From JAZFYD01 sp036443405 (GTDB taxonomy: Bacteria > Planctomycetota > PLA2): a stretch of 32,646 nt of DNA. Below the pieces are notes generated by a model, which saw nothing but the letters and a program-made list of their open reading frames with translations, ran no database searches and was not told where the DNA came from. The position numbers and the translations under genes were made by a program. The DNA lies in NCBI GenBank assembly GCA_036443405.1, contig JAZFYD010000067.1, forward strand, positions 1-32,646. The letters are read 5' to 3'. Shown piece after piece: positions 1 to 6,543 of the stretch; position 1 is the stretch's first letter; every line of letters starts with the position of its first letter.

Positions 1-929
1 TCGGGCAGTACTCCTACCCGATCGTTTTGCGCCTGGAGCAGAAGGACCGCAAGGACCTGCCGGCGCTTCGCAACCTGTTGATCAAGTCCGGCGACGGACG
101 CATGCTCCGGTTGAGCGACGTCGCGGACGTGCGGCTGTCGCGCACTCCCAACAACATCAACCGCGAAAACGTATTGCGGCGCATCGTGGTCAAGCACAAC
201 GTACAGGGCCGTTCGCTCGGCGAAGTGGTGGCAGACGTAGATCGCGCTCTCGACAAGGTGCGCGGCAAGCTCAAACCCGGGTATGCCATTCGGATCAGCG
301 GTCAGTTCGAGGCGCAGGAAAAAGCCGCTAGGCTGGTCAGCATCCTGTCGCTGTTGTCGCTGGCTGTGATGTTCGCGCTCATCTACCTGCACTTCGGCTC
401 GGCGAACCTCGCGGTTCAAACGCTCCTGAATATCCCGATGGCGTTTGTGGGCGCGGTGGTGTTCATCCTGATCACCGGCCAGTCGATTTCGATCGCCACG
501 CTGGTTGGACTCATCTCGCTCGGTGGAATCGCGGCTCGCAACAAGATCCTTCTTGTGGACCACTACCTCCATCTCATGCGCGAGGAGGGCGAGAAGTTCT
601 CCAAGGAGATGATCGTGCGCGCCGGCCGCGAACGCATCGTGCCCGTACTGATGACGGCACTCACGAGCGGCATCGCGCTGGTGCCGCTGGTGCTGGCGCC
701 CGGCCAACCGGGCCGCGAACTTCTTTACCCCGTGGCCAGCGTCATCGTCGGCGGACTGATTTCCACGACGCTGCTCGATGTGCTGCTGACGCCGGGGCTT
801 TTCTGGACATTTGGCCGTTCGGCCGCGGAGCGGGTCGCCGCTCCTGGACACGCCACAGAGAGCGATGTCGAACGGATTTCGATGGAACTCGAAGCTGAAT
901 CAAACGACCCGGATAGGATTCCGGGATAA
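1..929 (+). CDS. Heavy-metal efflux RND pump (CusA/CzcA-like), C-terminal part
   Basis: This is the last ~308 codons of an inner-membrane RND permease; the reading frame is open from base 3 and the start lies left of the window. Family members are about 1040 residues, so roughly the C-terminal third is present. Visible are the end of the periplasmic region (NINRENVLRRIVVKHNVQG, then a stretch ending ISGQFEAQEKAARLV) and the C-terminal helices, including the loop GGIAARNKILLVDHYLHLM, which closely resembles the HME-RND sequence around GIATRNGILL. These pumps use proton import to expel metal ions through a tripartite complex. The next gene, 17 bases downstream, encodes a histidine-rich lipoprotein, which fits metal handling. 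The exact metal cannot be read from this fragment. Confidence 0.9.
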   Translation, partial: GQYSYPIVLRLEQKDRKDLPALRNLLIKSGDGRMLRLSDVADVRLSRTPNNINRENVLRRIVVKHNVQGRSLGEVVADVDRALDKVRGKLKPGYAIRISGQFEAQEKAARLVSILSLLSLAVMFALIYLHFGSANLAVQTLLNIPMAFVGAVVFILITGQSISIATLVGLISLGGIAARNKILLVDHYLHLMREEGEKFSKEMIVRAGRERIVPVLMTALTSGIALVPLVLAPGQPGRELLYPVASVIVGGLISTTLLDVLLTPGLFWTFGRSAAERVAAPGHATESDVERISMELEAESNDPDRIPG

Positions 930-946
930 CCAAGGAGATGGAATCG

Positions 947-1435
947 ATGAAGTTTCTTTGCGCGCTCGCGCTGGCGGCGGTGATCGCCGGATGCGACCAC
1001 GGTCATGACCACGACGGTGAGGAAGGCTGCGGCCACGAGGGCCATGAGCATGCCCATGCAGCGAAAAATGGCGGTGTGCTGCGCGAGCTGGGCGACCACG
1101 AGGGGTTCGTCGAACTCAAGGTGGATCACGGCAAGGGTGTCGTGACGCTGTGGGTCTATCAAGGCGAGGAGATGAGTGAGGCTACGCTCTCAGAGGCTCC
1201 CGTCTTGAACCTCAAGACCGACAAGGGTCCGCAGCAACTCACTGGCGACGGCACTGGCGGCGTGTGGGTGTTCAAAGGCGACATCTTGAAGGGTGAATTC
1301 GAAAGCGCCCGTTTGCGCTTGTCGATGAACGGCAAGAGCTACACGCCGGAGTGGACCCACGAGCACGAACATGACCATGACGAGCACGAGGACCACGACG
1401 ACGACGATCACGACCACGAGCACGACGGCGAATAG
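947..1435 (+). CDS. Histidine-rich lipoprotein, putative periplasmic metal binder
   Basis: A 162-residue exported lipoprotein. The N-terminus MKFLCALALAAVIAGC is a short signal peptide with a lipobox ending at Cys16. His/Asp/Glu-rich segments flank an ordinary middle domain: one directly after the lipid anchor (residues ~17-40, HGHDHD and HEGHEHAHA) and one forming the C-terminal tail (~136-162, HEHEHDHDEHEDHDDDDHDH). Such tracts typically bind Zn, Ni, Co or Cu. The start at 947 is preferred because AAGGAG at 932-937 sits nine bases upstream; the in-frame ATG at 938 abuts that site. It follows the RND pump gene closely and is probably co-transcribed, suggesting a metal buffer or periplasmic donor for the pump. 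No catalytic motif was recognised; the function is inferred from composition and context. Confidence 0.85.
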   Translation: MKFLCALALAAVIAGCDHGHDHDGEEGCGHEGHEHAHAAKNGGVLRELGDHEGFVELKVDHGKGVVTLWVYQGEEMSEATLSEAPVLNLKTDKGPQQLTGDGTGGVWVFKGDILKGEFESARLRLSMNGKSYTPEWTHEHEHDHDEHEDHDDDDHDHEHDGE

Positions 1436-1453
1436 CCGTTGATTCGGGGCCTT

Positions 1454-1489
1454 GGGGGCGGGGTGCCTTTTGGGGCGCCTCCCGCCCCC
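1454..1489. terminator. GC-rich hairpin after the metal-efflux operon
   Basis: A 9-bp perfect stem pairs GGGGGCGGG (1454-1462) with CCCGCCCCC (1481-1489), with partial pairing inside and a T-rich apex. It lies 18 bases after the lipoprotein stop. No T-run follows, so it is not a canonical intrinsic terminator; it could also protect the 3' end. Confidence 0.4.
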
Positions 1490-1520
1490 CTCGCTCCAAC
1501 GGCGTCCGCCGTTGGGCCAG
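1490..1520 (-). repeat. Dispersed palindromic repeat, copy A
   Basis: The core CAACGGCG-TC-CGCCGTTG is a perfect inverted repeat. Read on the minus strand, the element matches 28 of 30 bases of the copy at 10463-10492 (see that entry), differing at position 14 and at the last base. Two near-identical copies 9 kb apart, both between genes, mark it as a dispersed intergenic element. Confidence 0.7.
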
Positions 1521-1547
1521 GATTCAAGTTGAGTTGCACACCTACCT

Positions 1548-3113
1548 ATGATGTTGGGCTTGCGTACTGCGACTCTGATCCTCCTCTTGAGCCTCCCGGT
1601 CACCGCCAACGAGTGGCCGTTCGGCAGCCGCGGCTTCGGCGGCACCAAACTCGATCTCTACAACCTCGGATTGATCGGCGCGAAGGCGCGTGACGAGGCG
1701 AGCCCCAAAGTCGATCCGAACACGCCGCCGAAGATGGGCCGTCGCCATGTGCAGATGACGCGCCCGGCGAACGACCACGGACCGGATCGGCTCGCGGTCG
1801 AGGTGCTGTTTCCGGGTGGACCCGCGGAAAAGGCCGGCCTGAAGATCGATGACGTCATCGTCGGCGTGAACGGCCGCAAGTTCAGTAAGGGTTCACTGGC
1901 CGCGATCGCAAAGGCGCTGCTGAAGGCGGAGGCCGGTAAGGGCGAGGTTTCTCTTTCGGTGCAGCGTGGCGGCAAGGGCCGCACCCAGAAGATCGTCGTG
2001 AAGATCCCCGTGGCGGGCAAGTTCGCCTCGAAGCCGACCCACGGCGAAGGGCGCGAGGCGCTGATCCGCGGGGCGCTCAAGTGGTTGGCAGACCACCAGC
2101 GAAGCGACGGTGGATACCGCGAATCGCTTTCCGGATCGAACGGCGCGGTCGTGCAGGTGTCGATCGCCGGCCTCGCGTGGATCGGCGGCGGCAGCACTCT
2201 TCGCAGCGGCCCGCATCGCGACAACCTGCGCCGCGCCGCGGAGTTCGTGGTCGCGACGATGCCCAATCTCGGAAGCATGGGCGGCGGCCGCGGCGGCGCG
2301 AACTGGAACCAGGCCAACTGGGGTCTCGCGCACGGCTGCATGTTCCTCGGTGAGTTGTTGCTGCGCGCGCCCGAAGGCGCGGTTGCGACCGGCCAGTCCA
2401 TGCCCATCGGCCCGTCGTTCAAACAGGCGCTTCACGACGCGGCGAAAAAGCTCGCGGCGAACCAGGAGCAGTCCGGTGGTTGGGCGCACGGTCCCGGCGG
2501 CAAGAACGCGCTTGATTATCTCGAGCTGAACATCGTCACGGGCCTCGCGCTTTGCGGCCTCGGTCTCGCGGAGCAGAACGGATTCAAGATCCCCGACGGC
2601 GTGATCGAAAAGGCCGGGGACTATCTCAAAGCGAGTAGCGGCGGCGACGGCGGCGTGGGCTATTCGACGAGCCCCGGGCAAAAGGGCCAGGGCAACATCG
2701 GCCGTTCCGGTTCCGCGTGGCTCGGGTATCTCGCGCTGCATCGCAAGAAGGCCGGTTGGGCGCAGAAGATGGGGAACTACGTCGCGCGCAACAGCGACAA
2801 AGCGCTGGGCGGCCACGCGAGCCTGATGCAGCACATCCTGTTCGCCGGTGTCGCGTCGGCAGCAGCCGGCAACGGCGCCGTGAAGAAGTTCTGGAGGGCG
2901 ATGGAACGCGATCTTGTGCTCGCGCGGTCGCCGGACGGTTCGTTCCAGCCGCGTCCGTGGCACGAGAGCCTCGCGATGGGCAGCAACTCCGACGTCGGCG
3001 TCGGCGATGTCTGGACGACGGGCGCGTGGGCGTGCGTCCTGGTCGCGCCCCCGACCTCGGACGGCAAGCGCGGATTCCGCGGACTGTTCGGTCTCGAAAT
3101 CACGAACGGTTGA
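1548..3113 (+). CDS. Exported PDZ / alpha-alpha toroid repeat protein (DUF6288-like)
   Basis: A 521-residue secreted protein. Residues 1-20 form a signal peptide ending LPVTA. A PDZ domain spans ~81-155, with the loop FPGGPAEKAGLKIDDVI typical of bacterial PDZ ligand grooves. From ~165 to ~500 the sequence has prenyltransferase/squalene-cyclase-type toroid repeats (ALKWLADHQRSDGGY, KKLAANQEQSGGWAHG, and a QPRPW element near the end). The order PDZ then toroid is that of DUF6288 proteins, known mainly from Planctomycetota and relatives. No DxDD or other cyclase acid motif was noticed, so a binding or scaffold role is more likely than terpene cyclisation. ATG codons at 1548 and 1551 are equivalent starts; neither has a clear Shine-Dalgarno. 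It faces the MFS gene tail to tail, 35 bases apart. Confidence 0.85.
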   Translation: MMLGLRTATLILLLSLPVTANEWPFGSRGFGGTKLDLYNLGLIGAKARDEASPKVDPNTPPKMGRRHVQMTRPANDHGPDRLAVEVLFPGGPAEKAGLKIDDVIVGVNGRKFSKGSLAAIAKALLKAEAGKGEVSLSVQRGGKGRTQKIVVKIPVAGKFASKPTHGEGREALIRGALKWLADHQRSDGGYRESLSGSNGAVVQVSIAGLAWIGGGSTLRSGPHRDNLRRAAEFVVATMPNLGSMGGGRGGANWNQANWGLAHGCMFLGELLLRAPEGAVATGQSMPIGPSFKQALHDAAKKLAANQEQSGGWAHGPGGKNALDYLELNIVTGLALCGLGLAEQNGFKIPDGVIEKAGDYLKASSGGDGGVGYSTSPGQKGQGNIGRSGSAWLGYLALHRKKAGWAQKMGNYVARNSDKALGGHASLMQHILFAGVASAAAGNGAVKKFWRAMERDLVLARSPDGSFQPRPWHESLAMGSNSDVGVGDVWTTGAWACVLVAPPTSDGKRGFRGLFGLEITNG

Positions 3114-3148
3114 GCACGCCATCGCGCCGAGGCACTTCGGTGCGTGAC

Positions 3149-4366
3149 CTAACGACTCCCCGACGCCATCCGCTCCGCCTCCGGCAACCCGCGCAGCTTC
3201 ACCATGCTCCAGATCCCAAACACCGGTCCGGGCACGAGCAACAGGAACACCTTGTCCCAACCGAGCGTTTCGACCAGCGGCGGGATCAACCGGATCGTCA
3301 CAAGCGTCAGCAGAAAACCGAGGCTCGTCTGGATCGTGAGCGCCGTGCCGACGTAGCGCGGGTCCGTCAGCTCGCTCACCGCGGCGCTGAATTGTGCGGA
3401 GTCGGCGACGACGGCGAATCCCCAGATCAGGCACACGATCGTCAGCAGGATCGGATGCGAGAACAGAAAGCCGGCGACGAGCGCGCAGCCGCCGGAGATC
3501 GCGAGGCTCACGATCGCGATCTTGGTGCGTCCCAGCCGGTCCGCCCAGACTCCCGCAAGCACGCAACCGATCGCGCCGACGGCGATGACGCTGAACCCCG
3601 CGAGGCGGCCGCTCTCGACGCTGAAGCCCGCGCGTTCGTACGCCGCGAGCAGAAACACCGGCGCCCAAGCCCACATGGCATAGAGCTCCCACATATGCCC
3701 GAGGTAGCCGAAGTTCGCGAGACGTGTGGGGCGGTGGGACAGCGTCTTGAGCGCGAAGCGCCAATCGAACGGCGCACTGCCGGCGAGTTCGGGGCCGGCG
3801 CGCACGTACACGCCCGTGATGAGCGCGCCCACGAGCGCAAACCCCGATGTCGTGTAGAGCACCGCGCGCCACTCCGGCATGCCGCCGTCGCCAAACAGCG
3901 GCACCGCGTTGAGAAAATGCGGGAACGCCGAGCCAAACGTCAGCGCTCCGACGAGCAGCCCGATTCCGAATCCGCGATCGACACGGCACCAGGACGCGAT
4001 GAGCTTCATGCCCGGCGGGTAAACCCCCGCCAGCGCAACCCCGGTCAGCAATCGCAGCGCAATCGCTCCGTTCGGCCCGGGATCGAGTGCCGGAATCGCC
4101 GCCGTGCAGAGCGCCCCGAGAAAACAGCTGAGCGCAACCAGCCGCCGCGCATCCATGCGGTCGGCAAGGTTGAGCATCGCACTGACCAGCGCCCCCGCAA
4201 CAAATCCGAGTTGCACGCTCATCGTCATCCAAGCCTTGCCGGCCCCGTCGAGCTGCCAGTGCGTGGTGAGTTGGGGCAGCACCGCCGTCGCCGAAAACCA
4301 CAGCGTCATGGCAAGCAGCTCGGCGAAGGCGAGCAGAGCGATGTTGCGCCACTTGTTGGAGAGCAT
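3149..4366 (-). CDS. Major facilitator superfamily transporter
   Basis: A 405-residue, twelve-helix inner-membrane protein. Evidence is the length, regularly spaced hydrophobic segments and the MFS loop 2-3 signature near residues 66-76 (LNLADRMDARR), partly repeated in the second half as GVWADRLGRTK. Helix 1 (NIALLAFAELLAMTLWFSATAVLPQL) resembles cyanate/nitrate-type or drug-type MFS carriers, but the substrate cannot be assigned. The gene lies 57 bases downstream of the zinc-ribbon membrane protein gene on the same strand, so the two may share a transcript. The complementary strand carries a long open frame (2717-4699) that is only a shadow of this gene's GC-rich codon bias. Confidence 0.88.
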   Translation of the reverse strand: MLSNKWRNIALLAFAELLAMTLWFSATAVLPQLTTHWQLDGAGKAWMTMSVQLGFVAGALVSAMLNLADRMDARRLVALSCFLGALCTAAIPALDPGPNGAIALRLLTGVALAGVYPPGMKLIASWCRVDRGFGIGLLVGALTFGSAFPHFLNAVPLFGDGGMPEWRAVLYTTSGFALVGALITGVYVRAGPELAGSAPFDWRFALKTLSHRPTRLANFGYLGHMWELYAMWAWAPVFLLAAYERAGFSVESGRLAGFSVIAVGAIGCVLAGVWADRLGRTKIAIVSLAISGGCALVAGFLFSHPILLTIVCLIWGFAVVADSAQFSAAVSELTDPRYVGTALTIQTSLGFLLTLVTIRLIPPLVETLGWDKVFLLLVPGPVFGIWSMVKLRGLPEAERMASGSR

Positions 4367-4423
4367 GGAAGTCCGGGAATTCTCGCAAAAACCTCAGCTT
4401 TGGCCCTCGCCGAAGACTCGGGG

Positions 4424-4774
4424 CTACCCCTCGGCCTCGGGAGCTTCATCCCGCGGGTTCCTCTTTGGGAACAACTCCCGGCGCCCGGGGATCGACTCGA
4501 ACTCCGCTCCGCAACGCTCGCAGCGGTAGTCGCAGCGGCCGGGACCGGGGTTGGTGCGGACGAGACCGACCATTTCCAACTTCTTGGCACCGCACGATGG
4601 GCAGGTTCGGCGGTGCCAAGTAATAAGGAAACCACCACCGAAATACAGCGCCGCCGCCCCGACGACAACGGCAAGCCCTCTGAACCCTGCCTCAGGTGAG
4701 ATCGAGAACAGGATCGCCAGAAGCACGATCGGAGTGACCATGATTCCCCAGATGATGATTTGGCAGCCGTGCAT
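4424..4774 (-). CDS. Small membrane protein with C-terminal zinc ribbon
   Basis: A 116-residue protein with two hydrophobic helices (~6-25 and ~31-52) followed by a soluble tail with paired cysteines: CPSC (Cys58, Cys61) and CERC (Cys85, Cys88), plus Cys81. This four-cysteine spacing is typical of a zinc ribbon. No wider family was recognised. The N-terminal helices suggest an inner-membrane protein with a cytoplasmic zinc knuckle. ATG at 4774 is the first start in the frame. It precedes the MFS transporter gene on the same strand and may be co-expressed with it. Confidence 0.7.
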   Translation of the reverse strand: MHGCQIIIWGIMVTPIVLLAILFSISPEAGFRGLAVVVGAAALYFGGGFLITWHRRTCPSCGAKKLEMVGLVRTNPGPGRCDYRCERCGAEFESIPGRRELFPKRNPRDEAPEAEG

Positions 4775-4799
4775 GTCTTGAGAGCCTGTTCTACGAAAA

Positions 4800-5010
4800 C
4801 AGAGTTTCGCACGGACTCAGCGCAGGATCGGTCGCAGATCGCCTTGATGTGCGGCGGCGCGTCGGGGTGCTCATCGAGCACGGCCTGCGCCATCGCGCGT
4901 GCTTCCTCCTTCGGTGCGCTCGACAGCGCTTTGGCTGCGGCGCGGTGTTCGGGCGGTCTGAGATGTGGCTCAAGGCTTGCTTCAGTTTTGACCTGCACGG
5001 TACGGGACAC
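4800..5010 (-). other. Possible small gene or gene remnant
   Basis: From a GTG at 5010 a frame reads about 65 residues with coding-like, GC-ending codons (for example ARAMAQAVLDEHPDAPPHI). It then runs without a stop into and across the zinc-ribbon gene, where it looks non-coding. There is no Shine-Dalgarno, and a stop lies four codons upstream. It could be the eroded 5' part of a lost gene, or chance. No family is recognised. Otherwise 4775-5054 holds only intergenic sequence. Confidence 0.2.
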
Positions 5011-5054
5011 TCGGCCGTTTTAACGATGTTGGGCGTCACGTAACCTAGAAAACC

Positions 5055-5825
5055 ATGAAACCTCTCCCGAGCCTCCTCGCACCGGTCCTGTTGTTTCTCT
5101 TCGTCTTGCCTGCGTTCGCGGCGGACTACAAGGAGATCGAATTCAAGTCCGAAGACGGGCTCAAGATCACCGCCGATCTCTACAAGAAACACAAGAAAGA
5201 CAGCAAGCCGTTCATCGTGTTTTGCCACCAGGCCAACTGGAGCCGCGGCGAGTACCGTGAGATCGCGCCGAAGCTCAACAAGCTCGGCTTCAACTGCATG
5301 GCGATCGACCAGCGTTCCGGCGGCGCGATCAACGGCGTCAACAACGAGACCGCAGCGCGCGCGAAGGCGGCGGGCAAACCGACCAACTATCCGGACGCCC
5401 GCCAGGACATCATCGCGGCGCTCAAGTACGCGCGGAAGAACTACGCGAAGGGCAAACTGATCCTGTGGGGGAGTTCCTACTCGTCGGCGTTGGTCCTGCA
5501 GATCGCCGGAAGCGAACCGAAACTCGTCGACGGTGTGCTTTCGTTTGCGCCCGGTGAGTATTTCGGGCGATTCGGAAAGCCCGGCGACTGGGTGACGCAG
5601 AGCGCGAGCAAGATCGCGTGCCCTGCGTTCATCACCTCCGCGCAGCGCGAGGGCCCGCAGTGGAAGGCCATCTACGCCGCGATCCCGGGCAACAAGAAGA
5701 TGTCGTTCCTCCCGACCACGGAGGGCCAGCACGGGTCGCGCGCGCTGTGGGAGAAGTTCCCGGACAACGACCAGTACTGGAAGGCCGTGAAGGCGTTCCT
5801 AGGCCGGCACTTCAAGACGAAGTAG
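5055..5825 (+). CDS. Secreted alpha/beta hydrolase (dienelactone-hydrolase-like)
   Basis: A 256-residue exported hydrolase. Residues 1-23 are a signal peptide (cleavage near AFAA-DY). The fold cues are an early strand with an oxyanion-type loop (FIVFCHQANWSRGEY), a middle strand (CMAIDQRSGG), and a nucleophile elbow LILWGSSYSS with Ser141. The usual G-x-S-x-G is here G-S-S-Y-S, the last glycine being serine. His226 in EGQHGS near the C-terminus is the likely catalytic histidine. The family cleaves esters, lactones or peptides; the substrate is unknown. No neighbour is clearly linked: the next gene is on the other strand. Confidence 0.8.
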   Translation: MKPLPSLLAPVLLFLFVLPAFAADYKEIEFKSEDGLKITADLYKKHKKDSKPFIVFCHQANWSRGEYREIAPKLNKLGFNCMAIDQRSGGAINGVNNETAARAKAAGKPTNYPDARQDIIAALKYARKNYAKGKLILWGSSYSSALVLQIAGSEPKLVDGVLSFAPGEYFGRFGKPGDWVTQSASKIACPAFITSAQREGPQWKAIYAAIPGNKKMSFLPTTEGQHGSRALWEKFPDNDQYWKAVKAFLGRHFKTK

Positions 5826-5876
5826 CCGCCGCCCCAAGATTCGTGCGGCAGCAATGCCGCAGACGATTGTCCTAAC

Positions 5877-6211
5877 TCACGACGCTCCACCGACTTCCAA
5901 CGCCCGAAGGCGGTACCTGGAACCGTTTTTGGTCGGGAGGCAGTCGGTGGCGAGGAGCATCGTTGCGGCGGCGAGTTGGACCCAGGCGACCGCGGCGAGT
6001 TGGGCGAATTCGCCGGGCAGAGACAGCGCCAAGAACGCGGTCAGGCGTTGGATGCGCACCGTGTCGGCGTCGCGACGCAACGATGCGTAGAGCACGCCGC
6101 GCCGCCCAGCATGATCGAGACCGCGCTCGCGGAGTCCCAGCCGGTGAGGTTCGCGATCGGCAGGCCTGTCATCGCGAGCCAGACCGTTCGACATGTTTTG
6201 GAATTGGACAT
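5877..6211 (-). pseudogene. Small membrane protein gene broken by a frameshift
   Basis: A start at 6211 has a strong ribosome site (GGAGGAG at 6227-6221, nine bases away) and opens MSNSKTCRTVWLAMTGLPIA, continuing to ..SIMLGG with GC-ending codons. Near 6090-6113, in the run GGCGGCGCGGCG, good coding sequence moves to another frame: VLYASLRRDADTVRIQRL, then hydrophobic helices (TAFLALSLPGEFAQLAAVAW and VQLAAATMLLATD), ending at a stop at 5877. Joining the frames across a net one-base loss gives a protein of about 110 residues with three hydrophobic helices. The last ~15 codons overlap a dispersed repeat (5911-5926), so the natural C-terminus may be lost too. Either a real frameshift or an assembly indel. 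Family not recognised. Confidence 0.5.
5911..5926 (-). repeat. Dispersed GGTTCCAGGTACC element, copy 1
   Basis: On the minus strand this 16-mer reads ACGGTTCCAGGTACCG, an imperfect palindrome. An identical 16-mer occurs on the plus strand at 10573-10588, in a gene-free stretch. Elements of this look recur between genes in planctomycete-like genomes and may be REP-type units. Confidence 0.5.
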
Positions 6212-6320
6212 CTCGGTTCTCTCCTCCGTTTGGCGCTACCCGTCAGGAGGAGGAACACGCTTTCACGGCCTTCACCGCAACACCGCCGGTCTTCTATGAT
6301 GTGCGCCCAAGGAGGCTCGC

Positions 6321-6543
6321 ATGGCGGAACCGAGAATTGCGGATCGCAAACCGATCAAGGTCGACCTGGAACCCGGCGAGTACCACTGGTGTTCGTGCGG
6401 CGAGTCCCAGTCGCAGCCCTTTTGCGACGGCTCCCACCGCACGACGTCGTTCAAGCCGATGGCGTTCACGGTCGACGCGGCGGACGAAGCGCACCTCTGC
6501 ATGTGCAAACACACGCAGAACCCGCCGTATTGCGACGGTAGCC
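6321..6543 (+). CDS. Tandem CDGSH iron-sulfur domains (N-terminal part of split fusion gene)
   Basis: The first ~75 codons of a gene whose frame breaks at 6543/6544. Two CDGSH motifs are visible. The first is complete: Cys24, Cys26, Cys35 and His39 (CSCGESQSQPFCDGSH), the 3Cys-1His ligand set of a 2Fe-2S cluster. The second has Cys60, Cys62 and Cys71 (CMCKHTQNPPYCDGS), but the ligand His75 reads as Arg exactly where the frame breaks. Restoring two bases (c-AC-gcg) would recover CDGSH and join the downstream synthase frame. ATG at 6321 follows AAGGAGG at 6309-6315 closely. CDGSH domains act in electron transfer or redox sensing, so here they probably feed or sense the flavin domain. Confidence 0.75.

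Noticed and set aside
1454..1489. Canonical intrinsic terminator
   Set aside because: The stem is strong but no T-run follows, so it is kept only as a terminator-like hairpin.
1548..3113. Squalene-hopene cyclase
   Set aside because: The toroid repeats are present, but a PDZ domain and signal peptide precede them and no DxDD-type catalytic motif was seen.
1893..4388. An 831-codon minus-strand open frame
   Set aside because: Overlaps the toroid protein and the MFS gene in a wrong frame; the sequence is Arg/Ala-rich and lacks motifs.
2717..4699. A 660-codon open frame on the plus strand across the MFS gene
   Set aside because: It is Arg-rich without domains and lies antisense to a clear 12-helix transporter; it is a by-product of high GC.
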